Shown piece by piece: positions 8,139-15,628 of a DNA stretch of 64,000 bases. The stretch covers positions 3,906,001-3,970,000 of the forward strand of contig OW818647.1 of the NCBI GenBank assembly GCA_942492855.1, written 5' to 3'. Under the pieces are notes generated by a model. It worked only from the letters and a program-made list of their open reading frames with translations, did not search any database and had not been told where the DNA came from. Made by a program: the position numbers and the translations under genes. Origin of the DNA: G963677485 sp942492855 (GTDB lineage Bacteria; Armatimonadota; HRBIN16). Numbering within the stretch: the stretch's first letter is position 1; every line of letters begins with the position of its first letter.

Positions 8139-8993
8139 GTGACAAGGTTCATAACTAATATCCTCAAACCGCCGCATGGTGTGTTGTATAACATATATCG
8201 GCTGTTGTTACTCGTGGTATACATACTGGTAGCGTATCAAAACTTTACCCCGTACGGATACTTTATTACGGTTGGTTACGTAGCAGTAGTAACGCTTGTA
8301 ATACCTTCATATGTTGTCTGGTGGGCGGGATGGAAAATGCCTGCTATGGTATGGCACCATATGCGAATCATTCATGGTGTCGTGATATTGTATCTGTTGA
8401 TTGCGTTTATCGTAGCGACAGTTGCTTTTTGCTCATGGCAAGTCACAAAGTATCAAATTCTATTGGGCATACTCGCCATTATCTTGCCGCTAATCATTGA
8501 AGGCTTCATATCCTGGAGGTGGCTTAAGGTTCGCCTTCCGCCAATATGTAATGAGAACCCATTGGCCGAAAGCGACATATTGTCCCACTACGCCAGTATA
8601 CTTATGTGGGTTTTATACAGACTGATGCTGTTGCTGATTTACGGCTTTGGAATTCGATCTGGCTTCGGGTCGGATAGATTTTTTGGTTATGAATCAGGTT
8701 ATATGTTTTTCATGATGCTGTGGCTCCCTGTAGTAATCCTAAGCCTCGCTAGGCTATGGGTCACAACTCAACAATGGCACATCATGCGCGTTATTATTGG
8801 TGGCGCACTGGCATATTTCGTCGTGGCATATATGCTGGTCCATATGGTTGTATGGCCTGGTTCGGAATTAAATGGAATGGCTTTTTGGATTTCCATTATT
8901 ATGTTGATCATATTTTCCCCATTGGTTGTCGAAGGGGTTATGTCATATAGCTGGTTGAGAGGGTATATAAAGTGTCATACAGAAGCCAAATGA
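8139..8993 (+). CDS. Multispanning membrane protein with two homologous four-helix units
   Basis: An unrecognised 284-residue inner-membrane protein starting at GTG 8139. About eight hydrophobic segments are visible. The two halves resemble each other: each has a YR-L-LLVY opening, a long helix ending near MRIIHG or MRVIIGG, and a closing PL-x-EG-x-S-x-WL motif. The same four-helix unit appears once in each of the two small genes at 56.4 and 56.8 kb, so this looks like a fusion or duplication of that family. Codon use and lower GC differ from the housekeeping genes. Next to the RCC1-like and 9070 genes it forms an accessory patch. No function can be given. Confidence 0.7.
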   Translation: MTRFITNILKPPHGVLYNIYRLLLLVVYILVAYQNFTPYGYFITVGYVAVVTLVIPSYVVWWAGWKMPAMVWHHMRIIHGVVILYLLIAFIVATVAFCSWQVTKYQILLGILAIILPLIIEGFISWRWLKVRLPPICNENPLAESDILSHYASILMWVLYRLMLLLIYGFGIRSGFGSDRFFGYESGYMFFMMLWLPVVILSLARLWVTTQQWHIMRVIIGGALAYFVVAYMLVHMVVWPGSELNGMAFWISIIMLIIFSPLVVEGVMSYSWLRGYIKCHTEAK

Positions 8994-9069
8994 ATATAGG
9001 TCTCTGCACCAATACGCCATATGATATCACCGCTTTTTGGGAAACATATAATAATGGAGTGGCATCATT

Positions 9070-9567
9070 TTGAAAAAACAAACTTATACGATCGGGATCG
9101 TAGTATTAAGTGTTGCATTTGTTATTTGGTTGGTATACTTTCTGGCGATCGGTTTCCTGAATGCGCACATATATATAAAGCTTCCTGGTGATTACGTTAT
9201 ATGGAACACAGAAGCCGGTAACGTAATGCAGAATCAACTCAAGGCTCCTAACGATGATACACTTGAAATCATCACGATCGGACCTGATGTAAAGGGGTAT
9301 CGAGTATACCATACGGCTATAGTTGGGTTGTTGTCAGAAGACCCGTCATACTCATTGGAACATCCTAACTTGTATAAAAGTCTACTTGCAAACGGATATT
9401 TTATCATTAACTTGCATACCAAGAAGGTATACGGAGGCTTAAGCAAACCAGACTGGCTGAAGAAGCTCAGAATGTACGGCATAACCACGGAACCGAAACT
9501 CTATGATCCATCTTGGCGTGACGAGAGGCTTGGGCGTAACAAGCCACAAGCAAATGATGCACAATAG
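9070..9567 (+). CDS. Membrane-anchored protein of unknown function
   Basis: A 165-residue protein with a TTG start at 9070 and GGAG 10 bases upstream. Residues 6-32 form one transmembrane segment; the rest, rich in polar residues, is probably outside the cytoplasm. A LPGDYVIW segment follows the membrane anchor and a GYFIINLHTKKVYGGLS segment lies near the middle. I do not recognise the family. It sits 76 bases after the membrane protein gene and just before an RHS-like fragment. GC content is low compared with neighbours, which fits recent acquisition. Confidence 0.6.
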   Translation: MKKQTYTIGIVVLSVAFVIWLVYFLAIGFLNAHIYIKLPGDYVIWNTEAGNVMQNQLKAPNDDTLEIITIGPDVKGYRVYHTAIVGLLSEDPSYSLEHPNLYKSLLANGYFIINLHTKKVYGGLSKPDWLKKLRMYGITTEPKLYDPSWRDERLGRNKPQANDAQ

Positions 9568-9572
9568 GTGGC

Positions 9573-9770
9573 GTGAATGAGTCACGGCACCAACGGCGGC
9601 AACCTTTAAGCTGGTCAGATCATAATCGTAAGTTTATCAAGACATTCAGCTACTACAGCCAGGGCCGCCTTGCCAATGCAGACATCCTTAGAGTGAGCCG
9701 CACAGACTACGGCTACGACTGGGTAGGGAACCGCGCTTTTCCGGCCGCATCGAACATCGAAGAGTCATAG
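9573..9770 (+). pseudogene. Fragment resembling an RHS/YD-repeat protein
   Basis: A 65-codon open frame contains FSYYSQGRL followed by TDYGYDWVGNR. This is the classic spacing of YD repeats (YxxxGRLxx...xYxYDxxGNR) found in RHS and wall-associated toxin-delivery proteins, which are normally many hundreds of residues long. Only about one and a half repeats survive, with no signal peptide or toxin tip, so it is likely a remnant. A short, expressed peptide cannot be ruled out. Confidence 0.4.
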
Positions 9771-9786
9771 GCACTTCCCACCCCCG

Positions 9787-9810
9787 GGGCAGGCCTCGCG
9801 GCCTGCCCCG
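9787..9810 (+). terminator. GC-rich hairpin after the accessory region
   Basis: Ten bases GGGGCAGGCC pair perfectly with GGCCTGCCCC across a TCGC loop. It lies between the RHS-like fragment and the pyrR promoter. No T-run follows, so it may be a weak terminator or a boundary repeat. Confidence 0.5.
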
Positions 9811-9823
9811 GCGCTCCCCGCAT

Positions 9824-9853
9824 TTGACAACCAACCCCGAATCCAGCTATAAT
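9824..9853 (+). promoter_or_regulatory. Sigma-70-type promoter of the pyr operon
   Basis: TTGACA at 9824-9829 and TATAAT at 9848-9853 both match consensus exactly, separated by 18 bases. Transcription should begin near 9860, just before the PyrR-binding loop. Confidence 0.9.
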
Positions 9854-9876
9854 GCTATAAGAAGTCCGGAAACCGA

Positions 9877-9909
9877 TCCTTTAAGACCGTCCAGAGAGGC
9901 GGGTAAGGA
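9877..9909 (+). promoter_or_regulatory. PyrR-binding loop in the pyr mRNA leader
   Basis: The RNA folds as lower stem TCCTT/AAGGA (9877-9881 with 9905-9909), internal bulge, upper stem CCG/CGG (9887-9889 with 9900-9902) and terminal loop TCCAGAGAGG. The loop and bulge match the known PyrR recognition consensus. A competing hairpin GCGGGT/ACCCGC (9899-9904 with 9919-9924) would break it. Confidence 0.9.
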
Positions 9910-9952
9910 GCCTGGTGAACCCGCATTCATCTGTCTCTAATCCGATCCATCT

Positions 9953-9978
9953 CAGGACCTCCAACACCTGTAAGGAGG
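9953..9978 (+). promoter_or_regulatory. Mutually exclusive hairpins at the pyrR ribosome binding site
   Basis: CCTCC (9958-9962) can pair with the Shine-Dalgarno GGAGG (9974-9978), hiding it. Alternatively CAGG (9953-9956) pairs with CCTG (9967-9970), which would leave the Shine-Dalgarno free. With no T-rich terminator in the leader, this suggests that PyrR acts on translation rather than on transcription termination. The pairings are seen; the mechanism is inferred. Confidence 0.5.
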
Positions 9979-9983
9979 ACCTT

Positions 9984-10538
9984 ATGCTTCGCGAAATCCC
10001 CGTGATGAACGCGCAAGACATGCGCCGTGCTCTCACACGCATAGCCCATGAGATATTGGAACGCAACAAAGGGTCAGAAAACCTCGTTTTAGTGGGCGTG
10101 CTTCGCAAAGGAGCTCCCATCGCCAACCGCCTCGCTGCACTTATTCAAGAGATTGAAAATAACCCGGTTCCTGTAGGCCAACTGGATATCTCCCTCTACC
10201 GCGATGATTACCGCACTCACACCGTGACAGGAATGGGCAGCACGCAGATGCCTGTGGATATCACCGGCAAGTGCGTGGTTCTGGTGGATGAAGTTTTTTA
10301 TACTGGGCGCACCATACGCGCCGCCATCACCGGCCTGTTTGACCTCGGCCGGCCTTCCAACATCCAACTTGCTGTGCTGGTGGACCGCGGTCACCGCGAG
10401 ATCCCTGTCCGGCCAGACTATGTCGGAAAGAACATCCCGACCTCAAAAAGCGAGTTCGTAGAGGTGCGCCTCCAGGAGCTCCACGGTGAAGACTCGGTGT
10501 GCATTGTTAAGTCGCTGGAGGAGGAACCGAACGAGTGA
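9984..10538 (+). CDS. pyrR: PyrR: pyr operon regulator / uracil phosphoribosyltransferase
   Basis: A 184-residue PyrR. It binds pyr mRNA when UMP is abundant and often has uracil phosphoribosyltransferase activity. The PRPP-binding motif VVLVDEVFYTGRT is intact, and the N-terminus (RRALTRIAHEILERN) is typical. The ATG at 9984 is chosen because TAAGGAGG precedes it by 5 bases and homologues start here; the frame is open upstream to a GTG at 9915, but that lies in the leader beside the PyrR-binding loop. It is the first gene of the operon, with its own target RNA about 75 bases upstream, so it is autoregulated. Its stop overlaps the pyrB GTG (GTGA). Confidence 0.95.
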   Translation: MLREIPVMNAQDMRRALTRIAHEILERNKGSENLVLVGVLRKGAPIANRLAALIQEIENNPVPVGQLDISLYRDDYRTHTVTGMGSTQMPVDITGKCVVLVDEVFYTGRTIRAAITGLFDLGRPSNIQLAVLVDRGHREIPVRPDYVGKNIPTSKSEFVEVRLQELHGEDSVCIVKSLEEEPNE

Positions 10539-11455
10539 TCACTGACTTACTGGACCTTAAAGGCGTATCGGCAGAGGACATCAAGACCCTGCTGGACAGC
10601 GCAGATTCGTTCAAAGATATACTCTACCGCGATATCAAAAAAGTGCCCACCCTGCGGGGCCGGTCACTCTGCACACTGTTCTACGAAAACAGCACCCGTA
10701 CGCGCGTCTCGTTTGAGACCGCCGCGAAGGTGATGTCCGCCGATACCGCCAGCGTGAGCGCATCGGGCAGCTCCATCCAAAAGGGTGAGAGCCTCGCCGA
10801 TACCATCTGGACGCTCCGAGCGATGCAGTTTGATGCGCTGGTGATGCGGCACCCTCAAAGCGGAGCGGCAGCTTATGCGGCAGCCAAGCTGGACATACCG
10901 GTGATCAATGCCGGCGACGGCATGCACGCCCACCCCACGCAGGCGCTGCTGGATATGCTGACCATCAGGCAGCACACAGGCCAGTTGGAGGGGTTGACTG
11001 TGGCGATTGTCGGGGATATCTCGCACAGCCGCGTGGCACGCAGCAACGTCTGGGGGATGAGCGCAATGGGTATGAACGTGCGGCTGGTGGCCCCGAGAAC
11101 CCTGCTGCCTCGGGATGTGGAGCGGTTTCCCGCTCAAGTCAGCACTAATCTGCGTGACGGCATCGCAGGAGCTGACGTGGTGATGTGCCTGCGGTTGCAG
11201 AGTGAGCGCATGAGCGGTGGTTTGCTGCCCAGCCTGTCGGAATACGCCCAGCAGTGGGGTATCAACAGCGACACAATAAAATGCGCCCAACCTGGCGCGT
11301 TACTCATGCATCCCGGGCCGATGAACCGCGGTGTCGAGATATCGGCTGAGATGGCCGACTCGCCGCAATCGGTGGTGCTGGAGCAGGTCACCAACGGGGT
11401 GGCCATCCGCATGTCGGTTCTCTATCATCTACTAGGAGGGGGTTCGGAAGCGTGA
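10535..11455 (+). CDS. pyrB: Aspartate carbamoyltransferase catalytic subunit
   Basis: Joins carbamoyl phosphate and aspartate in the first committed step of pyrimidine synthesis. It has 306 residues, the normal size for the catalytic chain. The carbamoyl-phosphate loop STRTR is seen in FYENSTRTRVSFE, followed by HPTQALLD and the C-terminal LMHPGPMNRG motif. The GTG start overlaps the pyrR stop by four bases; its own stop overlaps the pyrC GTG in the same way. No regulatory subunit gene (pyrI) is present, as expected in PyrR-controlled operons. Confidence 0.97.
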   Translation: MITDLLDLKGVSAEDIKTLLDSADSFKDILYRDIKKVPTLRGRSLCTLFYENSTRTRVSFETAAKVMSADTASVSASGSSIQKGESLADTIWTLRAMQFDALVMRHPQSGAAAYAAAKLDIPVINAGDGMHAHPTQALLDMLTIRQHTGQLEGLTVAIVGDISHSRVARSNVWGMSAMGMNVRLVAPRTLLPRDVERFPAQVSTNLRDGIAGADVVMCLRLQSERMSGGLLPSLSEYAQQWGINSDTIKCAQPGALLMHPGPMNRGVEISAEMADSPQSVVLEQVTNGVAIRMSVLYHLLGGGSEA

Positions 11456-12723
11456 CAAAGCTGTTAAAAGGGGCCAGGATCATCGATCCTTCCCAAAACA
11501 TGGATGCGATCGCCGACCTGTTGATAGAGGATGGTAAAGTGGCCGCCATCGGTGAAGGCCTGAGCGGTGATGAGGTGATCGACTGCACCGGTCTGGTGCT
11601 GTCACCTGGGCTGGTTGACCTGCATGTGCATCTGCGCGAACCGGGTCAGGAATATAAAGAGGATATCGAATCCGGCACCATGGCTGCTGCGGCAGGCGGG
11701 GTCACTGGCGTGGTCTGTATGCCCAACACTGTGCCGCCCATTGATGACCCGGTCATCGTGCGCGGAATCCTTCAGCGTGCGGCTGAGGTTGGTAAAGCTC
11801 GGGTCTACCCTGCCGCTGCCGTGACCAGAAATCTGCAGGATGAGGGTCTGACAGACATGGCCGCGTTGAAGCAGGCCGGAGCGGTCGCCGTGACGGATGA
11901 TGCACATCCGCTGGCACTGGCTGGTGTTCTTCGCCGCGCGTGTGAGTATGCCCAGATGTTCAAACTGCCTGTGATGCTCCACTGCGAGGACAAGACGCTC
12001 AGCGGTGAAGGCTTCATGAATGAGGGCTACACCTCCACTGAGGTCGGCCTGAAGGGCATGCCTGCGATCGCCGAAGATATCCATGTCAGCCGCAGCTGCA
12101 TGATGTCGATGTTTACCGGAGCGCATGTGCATATGCTGCATGTCAGCAGCGCGTTCAGCGTGGACCTGATCCGGAAGGCCAAGGCCAGGGGTGCGAATGT
12201 GACCGCGGAGACCTGCCCGCATTACTTCACCCTCACCGATGAAGCGTGCGCGGGGTATGACACAAACTTTAAAATGAATCCACCGCTGCGCGATGAGGCC
12301 AGCCGGCTGGCGGTTCTTGAAGGGCTGCTGGATGGCACCATTGATGCCATCTCAACCGACCATGCGCCTCACGCCAAAATGGAGAAGGACAAGGAGTTTG
12401 GATACGCTCCGTTTGGAGTGGTTGGCCTGGAGACCAGCTTCGCGGTGAGCTACACCTACCTCGTCAAGGCCGGCAAGATGAGCCTGATGGAGCTCATCAA
12501 CAAGATGAGCACTACGCCTGCACAGATCATCGGCGTGCCGGGCGGCAGCCTCAAGGTGGGCTGTGTGGCGGATATCGCACTTTTTGACATCAACCAAGAA
12601 TGGACGGTCGATCCAGACCAGTTCTATTCAAAGTCTCAGAACACCACGTTTAAGGGCTGGCCGCTTACTGGCCGAGTTGTACACACGCTGCTTGGTGGTG
12701 AGACGGTATACCAGTTACGATGA
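11452..12723 (+). CDS. pyrC: Dihydroorotase
   Basis: Cyclises carbamoyl aspartate to dihydroorotate. The 423-residue length and motifs fit class I dihydroorotases: metal ligands HVHLREPGQEYKED near residue 60, HCED around 180, HMLHVSS near 230 and STDHAPH near 303. The GTG start overlaps pyrB. A strong terminator follows the stop, between pyrC and carA. Confidence 0.96.
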   Translation: MTKLLKGARIIDPSQNMDAIADLLIEDGKVAAIGEGLSGDEVIDCTGLVLSPGLVDLHVHLREPGQEYKEDIESGTMAAAAGGVTGVVCMPNTVPPIDDPVIVRGILQRAAEVGKARVYPAAAVTRNLQDEGLTDMAALKQAGAVAVTDDAHPLALAGVLRRACEYAQMFKLPVMLHCEDKTLSGEGFMNEGYTSTEVGLKGMPAIAEDIHVSRSCMMSMFTGAHVHMLHVSSAFSVDLIRKAKARGANVTAETCPHYFTLTDEACAGYDTNFKMNPPLRDEASRLAVLEGLLDGTIDAISTDHAPHAKMEKDKEFGYAPFGVVGLETSFAVSYTYLVKAGKMSLMELINKMSTTPAQIIGVPGGSLKVGCVADIALFDINQEWTVDPDQFYSKSQNTTFKGWPLTGRVVHTLLGGETVYQLR

Positions 12724-12726
12724 GTG

Positions 12727-12757
12727 AAAGCCTGCCCTTGATACCGGCAGGCTTTTT
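12727..12757 (+). terminator. Rho-independent terminator between pyrC and carA
   Basis: AAAGCCTGCC (12727-12736) pairs perfectly with GGCAGGCTTT (12746-12755), with five T residues at 12753-12757. It lies within the pyrimidine operon, so carA and carB may be expressed at a lower level or from their own promoter. Confidence 0.85.
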
Positions 12758-12787
12758 GATGAAATACCACAAGGGGGAAGCAGAGAT

Positions 12788-13906
12788 ATGCGTTCGATAC
12801 TCGTTCTAGAAGACGGCTCGGTGTATGAGGGGCTCAGCTACGGAGCCATCGGCACCGCAGTCGGGGAGGTCGTCTTCAATACCGGCATGACCGGCTACCA
12901 GGAGATTTTGACCGACCCAAGCTACGCAGGACAGATCGTGACCTTGACCTACCCCCTGATAGGCAACTACGGCATCAACCCGGAAGACATCGAGAGCCGC
13001 GCTCTGCAGCCGAAGGCTCTTGTGGTGCATCAAGCGTGTGCGGTGCCCAGCAACTGGCGTATGAGCATTAGCTTGAATGATTACTTGAAAGAGTTCGGTA
13101 TGCTGGGGCTTCATGGCATCGACACACGCACACTCACCCGTGAGATACGCCACGCCGGTGTGATGATGGGTGTGGTCACGAATGAGCTGACCACTGCCGA
13201 GGCTTTGGCTGTGCTCAAGGCCGCCCCCAAATATGACGATAACAATTATGTGAAGCAGGTCACCACGCCTGAACCATACGTCTGGGACATCAACGGAATG
13301 AAGCCAGCCATCGCACCGGCTCTACCGGGCACAAAGTATCGCTTGACCATGATCGATTGCGGTTTGAAGTATAACATCCTGCGCCGGTTTGCCAGTTTTG
13401 GGTCACGAATCACAGTGATGCCCTGCACCAGCACGGCTGAGGATGTGATGCGCACCAATCCTGACGGCATATTGCTCTCGCCTGGACCTGGTGATCCGGC
13501 TTTGCTGGGGGACATCGTGGCTACAGTGAAGAAGCTCTCGACACAGAAGCCGATGTTCGGTATCTGCCTGGGCAACCAGATGGTGGGATGCGCCTTCGGC
13601 GGCCATACCTTCAAGCTGAAGTTTGGACACAGGGGGGCGAACCATCCTGTGCATGATCTGTTCAGTGACAAGGTGCGGATCACATCTCAGAACCACGGAT
13701 ATGCGCTTGATCCCAACGGGCTGGGCGATGGTATGCAGGTCTGGCAGCAGAACCTGAACGACGGCACCGTCGAAGGTCTGCGCCACTGCGAGTTACCCAT
13801 CATGACCATTCAGTATCACCCGGAAGCCTCACCTGGTCCACGAGACAGTGACCCGTATTTCGGTGAGTTCTTGAATTTAGTCGACCAGTATAAGAGTGCC
13901 AAGTAG
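12788..13906 (+). CDS. carA: Carbamoyl-phosphate synthase small subunit (glutamine amidotransferase)
   Basis: Hydrolyses glutamine and feeds ammonia to CarB. The N-terminal half (LVLEDGSVYEG, FNTGMTGYQEILTDPSY) is typical CarA. The C-terminal class I amidotransferase domain has the nucleophile cysteine in MFGICLGNQ, and the His-Glu pair in QYHPEASPGP. The residue after GICLG is Asn where His is more common. Length 372 is normal. A GGGGGAAG sequence precedes the ATG by about ten bases. carB follows after 36 bases. Confidence 0.96.
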   Translation: MRSILVLEDGSVYEGLSYGAIGTAVGEVVFNTGMTGYQEILTDPSYAGQIVTLTYPLIGNYGINPEDIESRALQPKALVVHQACAVPSNWRMSISLNDYLKEFGMLGLHGIDTRTLTREIRHAGVMMGVVTNELTTAEALAVLKAAPKYDDNNYVKQVTTPEPYVWDINGMKPAIAPALPGTKYRLTMIDCGLKYNILRRFASFGSRITVMPCTSTAEDVMRTNPDGILLSPGPGDPALLGDIVATVKKLSTQKPMFGICLGNQMVGCAFGGHTFKLKFGHRGANHPVHDLFSDKVRITSQNHGYALDPNGLGDGMQVWQQNLNDGTVEGLRHCELPIMTIQYHPEASPGPRDSDPYFGEFLNLVDQYKSAK

Positions 13907-13942
13907 GCTGCCAACAGTTTCAGAGTTAAGAGAGGTTCGTTC

Positions 13943-15628
13943 ATGCCAGTAAGACAAGATATCAAAAAGGTGATGGTAATAGGATCGGGTCCGATCGTCA
14001 TCGGACAAGCGGCGGAGTTTGACTACGCGGGCACTCAGGCCTGCCGTGCCCTGCGTGAAGAGGGTATGTTTGTGATCCTCATGAACTCTAACCCGGCCAC
14101 CATTATGACCGATAACGAAGTGGCGGACAGAGTTTACATTGAGCCGTTGACGGTGGAATTTGCTGAGAAGGTGATCGCACGCGAACGTCCAGACGGGTTG
14201 CTGCCCACCCTGGGAGGACAGACCGGCCTTAACCTGGCCGTGAACCTGGCACAGGCGGGAATCCTCGAGAAGTATAACGTGGAGCTGCTGGGCACCTCGC
14301 TGGATGCGATTCAGAAGGCTGAAGACCGCGAGCTGTTCCGCAACACGATGAACAGCATCGACCAGCCGGTTCCGCAAAGCTGGATCGTCGAAAGCATGGA
14401 CCAGTTGCGTGAAGTCGCGGAGCTCTGCCCTTACCCTGCCATCATCCGCCCTGCTTACACGCTGGGAGGAACCGGCGGTGGCATCGCAGCGACTAAAGAG
14501 GAGCTGCTGAGCATCGGCGAGAAGGGCCTCAGCCTCTCCATGCGCAACCAGGTGTTGATAGAGCGCAGTCTGATCGGGTGGAAAGAGGTGGAGTATGAAG
14601 TGATGCGTGACGGCAACGACACGTGCATTACGGTCTGCTCCATGGAGAACTTTGACCCCATGGGCATCCATACCGGTGACAGCATCGTGGCTGCACCCAC
14701 ACAAACGCTGACCGACAAAGAGTATCACATGCTGCGCACCGCTTCGCTGAAGATCATCTGCGCGCTGGGGATTGAAGGCGGCTGCAATGTGCAACTTGCA
14801 CTGTCACCGCACAGCTTTGAATACTTCGTGATCGAAGTCAACCCGCGCGTGAGCCGTTCTTCTGCATTGGCCTCTAAAGCCACAGGATACCCGATCGCAC
14901 GCGTGGCGGCGAAGATTGCCATTGGGCTGAGGCTGGATGAGATCAGCAACGAGGTTACCGGCAAGACGAAAGCGTGTTTCGAACCCGCCATTGACTACAT
15001 CGTGGTGAAGTTCCCTCGCTGGCCTTTTGATAAGTTCGTGACTGCCGACCGCCGAGTGGGCACCCAAATGAAGGCGACCGGTGAGATCATGGCCATCGAC
15101 CGAACGTTTGAAGCCGCTTTAATGAAGGCCATCCGCAGCCTGGAGGTCGGTGCAATAGGGCTGACCCGTAAGGGCACCGCCAGCATGTCGGATATGCAGA
15201 TCGAAGAGGGGATTGCGGTAGCTACCGACGAACGCCTGTTCATCATCGCTGAGGCGTTCCGCCGCGGCATGATGGTGGAAGAGATTCACCAGATCAGCAA
15301 CATCGACGTCTGGTTCCTCGAAAAAGTGCGTCTGCTGGTTGAGATGGAAACCCGCATGCGGATTAACGCCAAGCAGCTTGCCGATTTCGCCAACGAGCCA
15401 TCTTCGGTGTCCGATGATGTGTTGACGATGATACGAGACGCCAAGACGTTGAACTACCCAGATAAGATGCTAGCGGATATGGCCGGCGTCAGCGTCATTC
15501 AGATGCGCAAGGCGCGGCAGAGTGCTGGGATCATGCCCAACTACAAGATGGTTGACACCTGCGCGGCTGAGTTTGAAGCGCTCACGCCATATTATTACGG
15601 AACCTACACCGCAGGCTCTACCGGCTGA
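13943..15628 (+). CDS. carB: Carbamoyl-phosphate synthase large subunit, N-terminal half only
   Basis: This 561-residue protein aligns with the first half of CarB (about 1070 residues in most bacteria). It holds the carboxyphosphate-forming ATP-grasp domain (GSGPIVIGQAAEFDY near the N-terminus, PTLGGQTGLN, RPAYTLGGTGGG) and the oligomerisation domain, ending at YKMVDTCAAEFEA. The reading frame stops shortly after, at the exact domain boundary where the carbamate-kinase half would begin. The downstream DNA is occupied by a convergent gene, and no second half occurs anywhere in the window. The gene could be one piece of a split carB, as in Aquifex and some methanogens, or the product of a rearrangement. 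The ATG is 12 bases after AGAGAGG-like sequence. Confidence 0.93.
   Translation: MPVRQDIKKVMVIGSGPIVIGQAAEFDYAGTQACRALREEGMFVILMNSNPATIMTDNEVADRVYIEPLTVEFAEKVIARERPDGLLPTLGGQTGLNLAVNLAQAGILEKYNVELLGTSLDAIQKAEDRELFRNTMNSIDQPVPQSWIVESMDQLREVAELCPYPAIIRPAYTLGGTGGGIAATKEELLSIGEKGLSLSMRNQVLIERSLIGWKEVEYEVMRDGNDTCITVCSMENFDPMGIHTGDSIVAAPTQTLTDKEYHMLRTASLKIICALGIEGGCNVQLALSPHSFEYFVIEVNPRVSRSSALASKATGYPIARVAAKIAIGLRLDEISNEVTGKTKACFEPAIDYIVVKFPRWPFDKFVTADRRVGTQMKATGEIMAIDRTFEAALMKAIRSLEVGAIGLTRKGTASMSDMQIEEGIAVATDERLFIIAEAFRRGMMVEEIHQISNIDVWFLEKVRLLVEMETRMRINAKQLADFANEPSSVSDDVLTMIRDAKTLNYPDKMLADMAGVSVIQMRKARQSAGIMPNYKMVDTCAAEFEALTPYYYGTYTAGSTG

Noticed and set aside
10664..11290. A 208-codon minus-strand frame opposite pyrB
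   Set aside because: Shadow of pyrB; no ribosome binding site.
13877..14794. A 305-codon minus-strand frame opposite carB
   Set aside because: Shadow of the conserved ATP-grasp coding sequence.
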